DNA of 64,000 nt from Bathymodiolus japonicus methanotrophic gill symbiont (GCF_019721995.1 NZ_BLYC01000009.1:1-64000); one strand, 5' to 3'. Shown: positions 51,827-62,151, numbered from the stretch's first letter. Numbers and translations are program-made. The notes: generated by a model not told the origin, from the sequence alone.

Positions 51827-52657
51827 ATGTCTGATCCCTTTTGCTATATCTTCGTTGCCTTGCCCTGTGAAGCGAAGCCGTTAATCGAGCATTTTAAGTT
51901 AAAAAAAGACCTGTCGACCACTGCGTTTGGTATTTATAGAAATAACAATTTCACCGTAACAGTAACAGTAACAGTAACCGGTATTGGTAAATCAGCAATG
52001 GCCGCTGGTGTGGCCTATTGCCTGGCGTTATTTCCCAGCCCTGCTTTGCCGGTGTTACTTAATATCGGTATTGCAGGGCATGGTATGCATGCATTAGGCA
52101 GTGTTTTTTCTGCTGACAAAATTGTCGATCAGGATAGTGGGCGTAGTTATTATCCGCAATTAGTCGCTACACCGCCTTGTTCCACTCTCACTGTTACCAC
52201 GGTTTCCAGACCACAGTCGGACTACCCGTCCGCATCGCTGTATGAAATGGAGGCCGCCGCTTTTTATGAAACAGCAATGCGTTTTAGTTCTAGCGAATTA
52301 ATCCAGTGCATAAAAGTTATTTCAGATAATAAGCTCAATCACACCGGACAAATCAAAGCTGCTCAGGTTAGCCTCTGGATACAGAGTGCTTTGCCAATGA
52401 TAGAAGAATATAATCAGCAGCTACGTCAATTAGCTCTGCTGGATAAACAAGTTAAAGAAAGTTACTTTGATGAAGTTGCCGCCCAATGGCGCTTTAGCAG
52501 TAATGAAAAATTACAATTAAAAAAATTACTAAACAAAAGGGCTATTTTAATGCCGCAGAAAGCACTGGATCTGGCGGTGTTTTCACCTGGATCGGGAAAG
52601 GTCGTGCTGAATCACCTGCGCAAGGAAATAGACGAGCAGGTGTTTGGTGGTTTTTAG
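51827..52657 (+). CDS. Nucleosidase/phosphorylase-like protein
   Basis: The first 195 or so residues look like the nucleoside phosphorylase fold: ALPCEAKPLIEHF near residue 11, the glycine-rich TGIGKSAMAAGV near 50, NIGIAGHG near 80, ASLYEMEAAAFYETA near 138, and a following VISDNKLNH as in MTA/SAH or hopanoid-associated nucleosidases. The last 75 residues (LLDKQVKESYFDEVAAQW...) are not typical of the family. An in-frame GTAACA repeat encodes TVTVTVTVT at residues 43-51. Confidence 0.65.
   Translation: MSDPFCYIFVALPCEAKPLIEHFKLKKDLSTTAFGIYRNNNFTVTVTVTVTGIGKSAMAAGVAYCLALFPSPALPVLLNIGIAGHGMHALGSVFSADKIVDQDSGRSYYPQLVATPPCSTLTVTTVSRPQSDYPSASLYEMEAAAFYETAMRFSSSELIQCIKVISDNKLNHTGQIKAAQVSLWIQSALPMIEEYNQQLRQLALLDKQVKESYFDEVAAQWRFSSNEKLQLKKLLNKRAILMPQKALDLAVFSPGSGKVVLNHLRKEIDEQVFGGF
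51956..51979 (+). repeat. In-frame hexanucleotide repeat (GTAACA)3-GTAACC
   Basis: It encodes alternating Val-Thr inside the nucleosidase-like protein, at a beta-strand before the glycine-rich loop. Each unit adds two residues without changing frame, so length variation would be tolerated. Confidence 0.9.
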
Positions 52658-52972
52658 GTTGAATACCCCTGCACATGGCTTGGAAAGAGTTGAGAGTTGA
52701 AGATAAGTTTGCACAATGGCTGCCCGGCTGACTTCATCGACAATCGATTTTCCAATGGCAAGGCAGCTATGACAATCGTTGTTTGTGACAGAAGCAGATA
52801 TATTGCCCGAAAAAGTGAAGAAATAGCTTCTAATTTGCATACATTGTACTTCTCTACTCATAAGTAATAAAGTCTATAGAAAAGTTATTTGAACAACTGA
52901 ATCAAACAGAACTCAAGTACCCAGGAACCGATTTGCTGTTGATTTATGAGCTGACTTTATCCACAAAAAATT
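52658..52972. other. Gene-poor stretch with a possible broken gene start
   Basis: Nothing certain lies here. From about 52867 a plus-strand frame reads IKSIEKLFEQLNQTELKYPG and TDLLLIYELTLSTKN up to the ISa end at 52973. It looks protein-like but has no clear start, and I do not recognise it. It may be the 5' part of a gene cut by ISa. Confidence 0.3.
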
Positions 52973-53350
52973 CATCAGTGTTCCCCTATCAATTGAGGCC
53001 GTGAAACTAACCTCGCCACAAGAGAGCTCATAAAGCACTGTAAAGACATTCCTGTTATTATTGCGTTTTGAACTGCCCGAATGGTATACGAGCTGATACG
53101 AGATATTCTTGCCTGGAAAAATAATGGATTCACAAAACGATCTCGTTTTTGAGCCTGTTGCTGCCTTATCTCCAGAGCCTCGCTATATTTTTTATCCGAT
53201 GGATGAATCAATTCTGGCTGTTGTGTTTTTGAAATCTCTTCAAACACGCGCATTAAATTATAGCTCATTGCAGTCAGGCGCATTTGATTTTCAAGTGAGC
53301 GGGTATTGGAAGACCAAGCTTTAGTTTCCTTGAAATTACTTTTAGTGTTA
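52973..53350 (-). mobile_element. ISa fragment (right end only), truncated by ISb
   Basis: From the ISa terminus CATCAGTGTTCCCC the minus-strand transposase 3' part is present (C-terminal 115 or so residues, ending at the KSNFKETKAWSS region). It is cut at AGTGTTA, where ISb begins at 53351. The other part of this ISa copy is not adjacent. Confidence 0.88.
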
Positions 53351-53711
53351 CTCGATGTTCAAGTTTTTGATATTGAGAAGGTAAAATCAGGTATTCTGAG
53401 GTTGTTGTAATTTTATCGGTGTAATCCCATGTTAATGAATGCCCCAGCCACCTTTATCCAAAGCTATATTGACGATTTAAATGATGCGCTCAATCAGCTA
53501 AAACCCGGAGCGGCTTTGACACGTATTCAAGCCGCTTGGTTGGGCGCTTGTTTAACGTGCATACTGCTAATGAACTCTGTTTGCTGGGCTAAGTTTGAGC
53601 GAGCAAGCCTTGGAGATTGCAAAGTAGCCGCATTATCCTGGGTGTTTCGTAAAGCAAGTATACCCTGGGACTGGTTGCTACGGGTGAGTGTGGTCTTAAT
53701 TTTAAAACGTT

Positions 53712-53991
53712 CAGGCGCGCCATGCTACCTCACGAAATTCCGGGACTCCTGTCGCCATAATTCGTTCACCTACGCAGCGGATGGGAGATGCCCTGAACGC
53801 CCTGCGTCCGCAACGACTACGCACAAAAGCCGCTTCGTCATTACTACCTCACTGGCTGGACGGCTATTCGGAATGCAATTCTTGCTCCTCTCGCGTGCTG
53901 CTAGCACACGTCGAATCAGCGAATTGCCCTGTCGCCTATCAGGGACTAAAAATCACCACTTCGCTAAGCTACGTTTCCATGATTTTCAGCG
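53712..53991 (+). repeat. Structured repeat, variant B (copy 4, 280 bp)
   Basis: It starts CAGGCGCGCC after AAAACGTT of ISb and ends GATTTTCAGCG. It is open in one frame over its full length. Confidence 0.92.
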
Positions 53992-54011
53992 GATGAAGAG
54001 GGGGTCAAGCC

Positions 54012-54271
54012 CAAGCGCGCCATGCTACCTCACGAAAGTCCGGGACTCCTGTCGCCGTAATTCGTTCACCTACGCAGCGAATAGGAGATGCTCCAGCCGC
54101 CCTGCGTCCGCCACAGACTGAGCACAAAGCAGCTCAGTCATGGCTACCACAAATGGCTCTACGGCTATTCGGGATAAAATTTTAGCCTCCCTCGCGCGCT
54201 ATCGCGCACTTCGGATTGGCAAATTTCCCTGCGCCTTCTGGAGACTATCAGCCCGTCCGGGGCTGACAGCG
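54012..54271 (+). repeat. Structured repeat, variant A (copy 8, 260 bp)
   Basis: It starts CAAGCGCGCC (one change from CAGG) and ends CTGACAGCG, joining ISb at CTTGAGTTC. It shares GAAAGTCCGG with copy 2 in ISa rather than the usual GAAATTCCGG. Confidence 0.9.
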
Positions 54272-54746
54272 CTTGAGTTCATCACGTCATTGCTAGAGTT
54301 TCCAGATCCTGGTGATAAGCTGAAAGAGTTAGGTGAATTAATAAAGGATGTGTTTCAACTGATGCCATCAGGAAAACATATGACTGGCAGAGATTTAGGG
54401 CGCTTAGGGCCAACAGCATCATTAAAGTATTGCTCTGCTGGGTGAAGGTAAGAGTTTGATGGCAATGGGATGGAAAAACTTGAACATCGAGTAAAAGAAA
54501 ATTCAATTGCGACTCTGGTTGAGTCTATCCCTTTTGACTCCCAGCATGAGATCAATACAGGAGTTGAAGCATACAGTGTGTACGAAAACAAGGGCATCAA
54601 ATTTAACGTGGTGGATTACCGTGATCCAGAAACCGGAAAACTTCACCGGTTTGTGACAACCTTGCCAATGACTATTAACCCTGGAACCATTGCCATGCTG
54701 TATTTCAAGCGATGGACGATTGAAAAGACATTCAATAACACTAAAA

Positions 54747-56278
54747 CTCGATGTTCAAGTTTTTGATATTGAGAAGGTAAAATCAGGTATTCTGAGGTTG
54801 TTGTAATTTTATCGGTGTAAGCCCATGTTAATGAATGCCCCAGCCACCTTTATCCAAAGCTATATTGACGATTTAAATGATGCGCTCAATCAGCTAAAAC
54901 CCGGAGCCGCTTTGACACGGATTCAAGCCGCTTGGTTGGGCACTTGTTTAACGGGCATACTGCTAATGAACTCTGTTTGCTGGGCTAAGTTTGAGCGAGC
55001 AAGCCTTGGAGATTGCAAAGTAGCCGCATTATCCTGGGTGTTTCGTAAAGCAAGTATACCCTGGGACTGGTTGCTACGGGTGAGTGTGGTCTTAATTTTA
55101 AAACGTTATGGCATTACTGAAGGTGTGTTGGCCTTTGATGAATCAGACCGAGCACGATCTAAGTCTACAAAACGTATTTATAAAGTTTACAAGCAGAAAC
55201 ACAAAGGCTCCGGCGGGTATGTTAATGGACAAACGATAGTATTATTGCTGCTAGTTACCTCATCCATTACAGTGCCTGTCGGTTTTTTCTTTTATATGCC
55301 GGATCCAGCCTTAAAGCCGTGGGATAAAGAAGATAAACGGTTGAAAAAGAGCGGTATAGCAAAAAAAGATCGGCCTATTAAGCCTGAACGTGACAGTGCC
55401 TACCCGACCAAAACAGAGATTGCATTAGGCTTATTAAAAGAGTTTAAAGTTGCGCATAGCCTGATTAAAATTAAAGGCGTACTGGCTTGATGCGCTGTAT
55501 GGTGAAAAAGCCTTTATGGACGAAGCCGCTAAAGAATCTGGAGGCTCGCAGGTGATTAGCCAATTACGTAAAAACCAAAATATTGAATATAGAGGTAGAA
55601 TAAGGTCAGTCGAGAGCTACTTTAATTCGATTAACAAAGGCATTGATCAGATAATACGCGTACGTGGCGGCAAAGAGATTAAAGTGACTGTCAGCAGTGC
55701 ACGATTAAAGGTGAGTTCTCACAGTAAAAAACGCTTTGTCATTGCCTTAAAATATGACGGTGAAAACGACTATCGCTATTTAGTGGCGACAGACCTGACT
55801 TGGCGCACACAAGATATTATTCAAGCCTATACGTTGAGATGGCTGATTGAGGTTTTCTTTGAGGACTGGAAGCTTTATGAAGGATGGGGGCGTGAGGCCA
55901 AACAATTAGATGAAGAGGGATCAAGCCGTGGCCTGATTCTGAGTCTTTTGTTTGACCATTGCCTTCTCCTTCACCCAGAGCAAATAGCCCGCATTGAAAG
56001 CAAACTACCTGCGTATACCGTAGGAAGCTTACAGCGCAAGTCTCAAATGGATGTACTGCTTGAGTTCATCACGTCATTGCTAGAGTTTCCAGATCCTGGT
56101 GATAAGCTGAAAGAGTTAGGTGAATTAATAAAGGATGTGTTTCAACTGATGCCATCAGGAAAACATATGATTGGCAGAGATTTAGGGCGCTTAGGGCCAA
56201 CAGCATCATTAAAGTATTGTTCTGCTGGGTGAAGGTAAGAGTTTGATGGCAATGGGATGGAAAAACTTGAACATCGAG
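54747..56278 (+). mobile_element. ISb copy 4 inside ISa
   Basis: Length is 1,532 bp with both ends and the 5-bp duplication TAAAA (54742-54746 and 56279-56283), confirmed by the empty ISa site. It is one base longer than the intact copy at 62152 owing to an inserted T in its transposase. Confidence 0.94.
54825..56232 (+). pseudogene. ISb transposase with a single-base frameshift
   Basis: The first frame runs 221 residues to IKIKGVLA and stops, because GGCTTGATGC has one extra T compared with GGCTGATGC in the intact copy. The second frame, from MDEAAKESGG at 55516, carries the catalytic block TLRWLIEVFFEDWK to the end. Otherwise it is nearly identical to the copy at 62198-63604. Confidence 0.9.
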
Positions 56279-56294
56279 TAAAAGTAATTTCAAG

Positions 56295-56498
56295 CTGAAG
56301 TTTCCCAATTATTGAGTAGCTGAAATACACAATGCTGGTGTATCGAGGTTTATTTTAGGTGGTTTTGCCATGCTTATAGCAAACCCCTACTTAATTTCCC
56401 TTAGGCAATAGCATTTGAAACGAATGAAAAGACTATTCTTTTCATATAGTTGTAGCATGGTTTCAATTTTACCATAAATAATTATTGGGAAACTTCAG
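56295..56498 (-). mobile_element. MITE-1 copy 3 (204 bp)
   Basis: It is in reverse orientation relative to the other copies, with a perfect 8-bp duplication ATTTCAAG (56287-56294 and 56499-56506) inside ISa transposase sequence. The ends are CTGAAGTTTCCCAAT and its complement. Confidence 0.94.
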
Positions 56499-56633
56499 AT
56501 TTCAAGGAAACTAAAGCTTGGTCTTCCAATACCCGCTCACTTGAAAATCAAATGCGCCTGACTGCAATGAGCTATAATTTAATGCGCGTGTTTGAAGAGA
56601 TTTCAAAAACACAACAGCCAGAATTGATTCATC

Positions 56634-56893
56634 CGCTGTCAGCCCCGGACGGGCTGATAGTCTCCAGAAGGCGCAGGGAAATTTGCCAATCCGAAGTGCG
56701 CGATAGCGCGCGAGGGAGGCTAAAATTTTATCCCGAATAGCCGTAGAGCCATTTGTGGTAGCCATGACTGAGCTGCTTTGTGCTCAGTCTGTGGCGGATG
56801 CAGGGCGGCTGGAGCATCTCCTATTCGCTGCGTAGGTGAACGAATTACGGCGACAGGAGTCCCGGAATTTCGTGAGGTAGCATGGCGCGCCTG
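56634..56893 (-). repeat. Structured repeat, variant A (copy 9, 260 bp)
   Basis: It is inserted against the sense of the ISa transposase. The empty site GATTCATC/CATCGGAT from intact copies is restored exactly, which independently defines the element ends and again shows no target duplication. Confidence 0.93.
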
Positions 56894-57122
56894 CATCGGA
56901 TAAAAAATATAGCGAGGCTCTGGAGATAAGGCAGCAACAGGCCCAAAAACGAGATCGTTTTGTGAATCCATTATTTTTCCAGGCAAGAATATCTCGTATC
57001 AGCTCGTATACCATTCGGGCAGTTCAAAACACAATAATAACAGGAATGTCTTTACAGTGCTTTATGAGCTCTCTTGTGGCGAGGTTAGTTTCACGGCCTC
57101 AATTGATAGGGGAACACTGATG

Positions 57123-57422
57123 AACCCGTTAGCAAAAATAGCTTGCCCAGCATCGTTTCTATAATAAGCCGCGCATAAAACGAGTATGTAGGGTATCATA
57201 ATGAGTAACATTTTAATATCTGGTAGCTTTTTTTATTCTGCCACGCGACACTCATCATACATCGCCACAGGATTCTATAAACCATGTTGACTCAAACACA
57301 CTAGTACTGCACCGCGTAGCCCTAATAGATAGAGTTATTTGTATACCCCATTGATATTAAATTAAAATTATAACCATTTACGCATCTATCCAATATAGAT
57401 GCTGCACAAGTAGGAACGCTTA
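57123..57422. other. Gene-free 300-bp leader before deaD
   Basis: No open frame or repeat was recognised. CsdA/DeaD-type helicase genes often have long untranslated leaders, and AAGTAGGAACG just before the ATG can serve as the ribosome-binding site. I see no convincing cold-shock or riboswitch motif. Confidence 0.4.
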
Positions 57423-59159
57423 ATGACCTCCGAAGTACCATCACTTCCAAAATTTTCCGATTTAAAACTTATTGATCCACTGTTTAAAGCTCTGGATGCG
57501 GTAGGCTATGAAACGCCTTCACCGATTCAGGCACTGACAATTCCATTAATTCTGCAAGGCAGGGATGTGCTGGGCCAGGCGCAGACCGGAACCGGTAAGA
57601 CAGCCGCCTTTGCCTTGCCGTTATTGTCAAATCTAGACCTGCAACAAAAAGACCCTCAAGTATTAGTTTTAGCCCCTACCCGTGAACTGGCGATACAGGT
57701 TGCTGAAGCATTTCAAAAATACGCTAAATTTATTAAAGGATTTCATGTCGCGCCCATTTATGGCGGCCAGGATTACTCAGGACAACTGCGCATGCTACGA
57801 CGCGGTGCACATGTCGTGGTAGGTACACCGGGTCGAGTGATGGATCATATGCGCAAAGGGACTTTAAAGCTGAATAACTTAAAATGCCTGGTTCTGGATG
57901 AAGCGGACGAAATGTTACGCATGGGCTTTATCGATGATGTCGAATGGGTCTTAGAGCAATTGCCCGAGCAACGCCAGATTGCCCTGTTTTCAGCTACCAT
58001 GCCAACCGCGATTCGCCGTATTGCGAATAATTATTTGCGCGCCCCTGAACACGTCACTATTAAAGTCAAAACGACTACCGCTGAAACCATACGCCAGCGA
58101 TACTGGACTGTCAGTGGCATGCATAAACTTGATGCGCTCACGCGTATCCTGGAAGCTGAAACCTTTGATGGCATGATTATTTTTGTGCGCACTAAAAACT
58201 CAACTATCGAACTGGCTGAAAAACTAGCCGCACGCGGTTTTTCTGCTGCTGCGATTAATGGCGATTTAGCACAAAGCCAGCGTGAAAAAACCATCGCTAA
58301 ATTAAAAAATGGCAAGCTGGATATCCTTATTGCTACCGATGTCGCTGCACGAGGCCTGGATGTGCAACGTATTAGCCACGTGATAAACTATGATATTCCT
58401 TACGATACCGAAGCCTATGTACATCGTATAGGCCGTACCGGTCGTGCCGGTAGAACCGGAGATGCGATCTTGTTTGTCGCGCCCCGAGAGAAGCGCATGC
58501 TAGGCGCAATAGAGCGTGCGACCAAGCAACGTATCGAACTCATGGAAATGCCTTCGACCGAGATGATTAACGACAAGCGCGTTAACCGGTTTAAGCAGCA
58601 AATTACCGACACCCTGGCTAATGAAGAATTAGAATTCTACACTAACATAATTGAGCAATACGAAGCTGAACATGATGTTCCGGCAATTGAAGTTGCAGCT
58701 GCCCTGGCGAAACTAGTACAGGGTGACGAACCTTTATTGCTGAAAAAACCTGCAAAAACTAAAGAGCGGGCCGGACGAGAGCGTGACAGGGGCTCAGTCA
58801 AGCGTAAAGGCGGCGCAACATTACAGGGTAGTATGCAGCGTTACCGTATAGAAGTAGGTAAAGACCATGGTGCCAAACCGGGTAATATCGTGGGTGCAAT
58901 TGCTAATGAAGCAGGGTTAAATGGCAAGGAAATCGGCCAGATTGATATGCACGCTGACTTTAGCATCGTAGATTTACCTAAAGGAATGCCGGCCGAGGTT
59001 TTTCAAGGCTTGCAAGCTCCCCGTGTAGCCGGACAAAAATTAAATATCTCTCCAGTTAAAGAAGGCGAAGTCCCCAGGCAGAATAAAGATTCACGTAGAA
59101 GCGTGGGCAAAGCGGATAAAAAACCACGTAGAAATCCGCGTAGAAGTAAATCTTCTTAA
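57423..59159 (+). CDS. deaD: DEAD-box ATP-dependent RNA helicase (CsdA/DeaD type)
   Basis: This 578-residue helicase unwinds RNA in ribosome assembly and mRNA turnover, especially at low temperature. Motifs, in order, are AQTGTGKT (near 53), PTRELAIQ (85), VLDEADEMLRMGF (157), SAT (190), ARGLDVQRISHVINYD (305) and HRIGRTGRAGR (330). A DbpA-type RNA-binding domain (RYRIEVGKDHGAKPGNIVGAI near 480) and a basic Arg/Lys tail follow, which distinguish it from RhlB and RhlE. Confidence 0.93.
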   Translation: MTSEVPSLPKFSDLKLIDPLFKALDAVGYETPSPIQALTIPLILQGRDVLGQAQTGTGKTAAFALPLLSNLDLQQKDPQVLVLAPTRELAIQVAEAFQKYAKFIKGFHVAPIYGGQDYSGQLRMLRRGAHVVVGTPGRVMDHMRKGTLKLNNLKCLVLDEADEMLRMGFIDDVEWVLEQLPEQRQIALFSATMPTAIRRIANNYLRAPEHVTIKVKTTTAETIRQRYWTVSGMHKLDALTRILEAETFDGMIIFVRTKNSTIELAEKLAARGFSAAAINGDLAQSQREKTIAKLKNGKLDILIATDVAARGLDVQRISHVINYDIPYDTEAYVHRIGRTGRAGRTGDAILFVAPREKRMLGAIERATKQRIELMEMPSTEMINDKRVNRFKQQITDTLANEELEFYTNIIEQYEAEHDVPAIEVAAALAKLVQGDEPLLLKKPAKTKERAGRERDRGSVKRKGGATLQGSMQRYRIEVGKDHGAKPGNIVGAIANEAGLNGKEIGQIDMHADFSIVDLPKGMPAEVFQGLQAPRVAGQKLNISPVKEGEVPRQNKDSRRSVGKADKKPRRNPRRSKSS

Positions 59160-59180
59160 CAATTAACAAACTGGCGTAGA

Positions 59181-59240
59181 GCGGAATTAGTCCGCATGCT
59201 TGCTGTATATTTTGTCTAGCGGACTAAAGTCCGCTAGACA
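59181..59240. repeat. Paired REP-like palindromes before glnE
   Basis: GCGGAATTAGTCCGC (59181-59195) and the longer TGTCTAGCGGAC-TAAA-GTCCGCTAGACA (59213-59240, 12-bp arms) are separated by 17 bp. The core GCGGACT-AAGTCCGC matches the palindrome at 7087. Confidence 0.75.
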
Positions 59241-59275
59241 TGCCACTGCGTACAGTATTTAACATAGAGAAGCTC

Positions 59276-62125
59276 ATGTTTTCCCTGGAAAATATTCCCT
59301 CCCAACTGCACGATACTACAAACCTGCATATCCAGCATTTCGCTGATTCACTGCAGCGGCTCTCGCTTGAGTTACCTGAAAACCAGCAAGTCATCAGCAC
59401 ACTACCTAAGATCTTTTGTTGTAGCGAATATGTTGCCCAGACTTGTATGCGTCAACCTAAGTTTCTGCTGGATTTAATTAACAGTGGAGACTTATTTAAT
59501 GCTGATGTATGTGGTCAGTATAAAAGCCTGCTCGACAGCAACACGATTCAGAATGACGCAGCATTGATGCAACTGCTACGCCAGTTCCGCAATAAGAAAA
59601 TGCTACGCATCGCTTGGCGTGACTTAGCTGACTGGTCTGAGCTGGATGAAACGCTGTCTGATTTAACTGCATTAGCCGAAAGCTGTATTCAATTTACCCT
59701 CGATTTTTTATATCAGCAGGCTTGCAATAGATTTGGTACTCCGGTTTTAACCGACGGCACTGAGCAAGGGCTGGTGGTTTTAGGCATGGGCAAACTGGGT
59801 GCCTGGGAACTTAATTATTCGTCAGACATAGATCTTATTTTTGCCTACCAACAAGACGGTGTTTTAGCAGACCGCAAAACAACCAGCTATGGCGAATTTT
59901 TTAGCCGTATCTGTCGGCAACTGGTTAAAATTCTGGATGAAATTACTGCTGATGGGTTTGTGTTCAGAACCGATATACGCCTACGCCCGTTTGGTGATAG
60001 TGGTCCGGTGATCATGACATTTGATGGGCTGGTTCATTATTACCAAACACAGGCGCGCGAATGGGAACGCTATGCTATGGTCAAAGTTCGCCCCGTCGCA
60101 GGCGATAAGCAGGGTGGTAAGCAGTTTATGGCAATGATCAAGCCGTTTGTGTATCGTCGCTACCTGGACTATGGTGCATTTGAAGAGTTACGCACACTGA
60201 AACTGCAAATTACTCAGGAATTACAACGTAAAGATAGCCTGGATAATATTAAGCTAGGCCCTGGTGGTATTCGTGAAATCGAGTTTATAGGCCAGGCATT
60301 TCAACTTATCCGTGGCGGACAGGATATTGAATTACAAGAGCGTCGTATCCAGCTTATTCTTAGGCTATTAGGCGAAAAGAACTTAATCTCTAGCGAAGAA
60401 AGCGCGCAATTACGTAGCGCCTATCGTTTTCTGCGCCGCGTTGAAAACCATATTCAGGAATTTCAGGACAAACAGACGCACAACTTACCCAGCTCTGAAC
60501 AGGGTAAGGCTATTTTAGCTTTTTCTCTGGGTTATCCTGACTGGCACAGTTTTAAAACTGACCTAGAGCTAGTCCGCGAACAAGTAGAGAATGTATTTGT
60601 CGAGGTGTTTTCCATACAGGAATCGGTCGCTCCGCCTACCAGCAGTGAGAAAATCTGGATGGGCAAAGCCGACGAGGAAACCAGTTTAAACCTGTTAGCA
60701 GAACTGGGCTATCGTAAGCCGGAGACAATTTTAAATATCCTGCAACAACTTAAAAGCAGTTCGGCTATAAAGCGCTTATCCAGTAAAGGAATGCAGACAC
60801 TGGACAAGTTAGTGCCACAAATACTTGCTTCCCTTGCGCATACTAACAACGCCCACATCATCTTACAGCGCTTGTGCAGCATATTTAAAACCATGGCCGG
60901 GCGAAACGTTTATTTATCCTTATTAGCAGAAAATGAACATGCTCTGCAGCAATTAATTGAACTGACAGCATCCAGCTCATGGATTAGTGAGTATTTATCC
61001 AAATATCCGGCATTATTTGATGAGTTACTGGACACACGCTCACTGTATGACCCATTAGACAGGGCCGAATTAGAGCAGCAATTAGTCGAACTACTGGCAA
61101 AAATAGCTCAGGCTGATATAGAGCAACTGATGATCGCGCTATGTAAATTCAAGCAGATTAATGTACTTCGTGTCGCTGCTGCCGATATTATGGGCGCTGC
61201 GCCGTTAATGGTGGTGAGTGATTATTTAAGCTATATCGCTGACGTTATTTTGCAGCAGACAGTCAATATTGCCTGGGGCTTGTTAGCGGAAAAACATGGT
61301 ATACCTCTCGGAACCAATAAGGATAATATACGCTTTGGCATCGTAGGGTTTGGCAAGTTGGGTGGCATGGAACTCAGCTATACGTCTGATCTGGATTTAA
61401 TTTTTATTTACGACTACCCTGATGCCAATGCCTTGACCAATGGTGCTAAGCAAATCAGTAGCGCGCAATTTTATGCTCGCTTAAGCCAGCGTATCCGCAG
61501 CCTGCTTAACACGCAATTGTTATCCGGCATGACCTATGAAATAGATATGCGTTTGCGCCCAAATGGTGATTCCGGCTTACTGGCTTCGCCTTTAAATAGC
61601 TATGAGAGTTACCTGAACAAAGATGCCTGGACCTGGGAGCACCAGGCGCTGGTTCGCGCACGGTTTGTTACTGGCGACCCAGCAACACAGGAAAAATACA
61701 CTGCGATTCGGCAGAGAGTTTTATGTTTACCTAGAAATACGGCTGATTTAAAACAGGAAGTACGTGAAATGCGCGAAAAAATGCGCGCATCTCTGGATAA
61801 GAGCGACCAGAATATCTTTTACTTAAAACAAGGGACTGGTGGCATTACCGATATAGAGTTTATCGTACAGTACTATGTACTAGCTTACTCGGAAAACCAC
61901 CCCGAATTAACCCAGTTTACCGATAACGTACGTTTATTAAATACCTTGGCAGGACTGCAGTTACTCAGCCAGGAGTATGTTGATACACTCAGGCAAGCCT
62001 ATGTTATTTTTCGTGATCGTGGTCATAAAGCAACCTTGCAAGGGAATAAACCCATCATAAATCAAGATGAACTTGTTGACATACGCAAACAGGTTACTGA
62101 AATCTGGCAACTAGTCATGAGTTAG
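59276..62125 (+). CDS. glnE: Bifunctional glutamine synthetase adenylyltransferase/deadenylase
   Basis: It adenylylates and deadenylylates glutamine synthetase in response to PII and glutamine. From ATG 59276, preceded by AGAGAAG, it is 949 residues, matching the E. coli size; an in-frame ATG at 59240 lies in the REP-like palindrome and is rejected. Two nucleotidyltransferase domains are visible: GMGKLGAWELNYSSDIDLIF near 177 and GFGKLGGMELSYTSDLDLIF near 692, each followed by an RLRP motif. Confidence 0.96.
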   Translation: MFSLENIPSQLHDTTNLHIQHFADSLQRLSLELPENQQVISTLPKIFCCSEYVAQTCMRQPKFLLDLINSGDLFNADVCGQYKSLLDSNTIQNDAALMQLLRQFRNKKMLRIAWRDLADWSELDETLSDLTALAESCIQFTLDFLYQQACNRFGTPVLTDGTEQGLVVLGMGKLGAWELNYSSDIDLIFAYQQDGVLADRKTTSYGEFFSRICRQLVKILDEITADGFVFRTDIRLRPFGDSGPVIMTFDGLVHYYQTQAREWERYAMVKVRPVAGDKQGGKQFMAMIKPFVYRRYLDYGAFEELRTLKLQITQELQRKDSLDNIKLGPGGIREIEFIGQAFQLIRGGQDIELQERRIQLILRLLGEKNLISSEESAQLRSAYRFLRRVENHIQEFQDKQTHNLPSSEQGKAILAFSLGYPDWHSFKTDLELVREQVENVFVEVFSIQESVAPPTSSEKIWMGKADEETSLNLLAELGYRKPETILNILQQLKSSSAIKRLSSKGMQTLDKLVPQILASLAHTNNAHIILQRLCSIFKTMAGRNVYLSLLAENEHALQQLIELTASSSWISEYLSKYPALFDELLDTRSLYDPLDRAELEQQLVELLAKIAQADIEQLMIALCKFKQINVLRVAAADIMGAAPLMVVSDYLSYIADVILQQTVNIAWGLLAEKHGIPLGTNKDNIRFGIVGFGKLGGMELSYTSDLDLIFIYDYPDANALTNGAKQISSAQFYARLSQRIRSLLNTQLLSGMTYEIDMRLRPNGDSGLLASPLNSYESYLNKDAWTWEHQALVRARFVTGDPATQEKYTAIRQRVLCLPRNTADLKQEVREMREKMRASLDKSDQNIFYLKQGTGGITDIEFIVQYYVLAYSENHPELTQFTDNVRLLNTLAGLQLLSQEYVDTLRQAYVIFRDRGHKATLQGNKPIINQDELVDIRKQVTEIWQLVMS

Positions 62126-62151
62126 CCCGGCCTTCGATTTTAAAGTTATAA

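Larger units (their letters stand above)
53429..54445 (+). pseudogene. ISb transposase remnant with repeat-derived reading frames
   Basis: The first 94 residues are ISb transposase. The frame then runs entirely through variant B (APCYLTKFRDSCRHNSFTYA...) and into variant A before stopping at 54121. A second frame from ATG 54140, inside A, exits into the ISb C-terminus. No catalytic block remains. Confidence 0.8.
53351..54491 (+). mobile_element. ISb copy 3, internally replaced by B and A repeats
   Basis: Both ISb ends are present, but the flanks differ (TGTTA against TAAAA). The transposase reads to VVLILKR (53711), then a B repeat, 20 bp of unique sequence (GATGAAGAGG to CAAGCC), an A repeat, and the last 57 or so residues (LEFITSLLEF...). 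About 950 bp of the gene is missing. Confidence 0.88.
54492..57122 (+). mobile_element. ISa copy, left-truncated, interrupted by ISb, MITE-1 and an A repeat
   Basis: Transposase sequence from KENSIATLVESIPFDS onward to the right end GGGAACACTGATG is present. It is broken by ISb (54747-56278), MITE-1 (56295-56498) and an A repeat (56634-56893). The 5' two-thirds of the transposase are missing. All three insertions can be reversed exactly using intact ISa copies. Confidence 0.9.

Noticed and set aside
52583-52861. Minus-strand 92-codon frame overlapping the nucleosidase gene end
   Set aside because: It overlaps a better-supported gene on the other strand, has no recognisable motif and no convincing ribosome-binding site.
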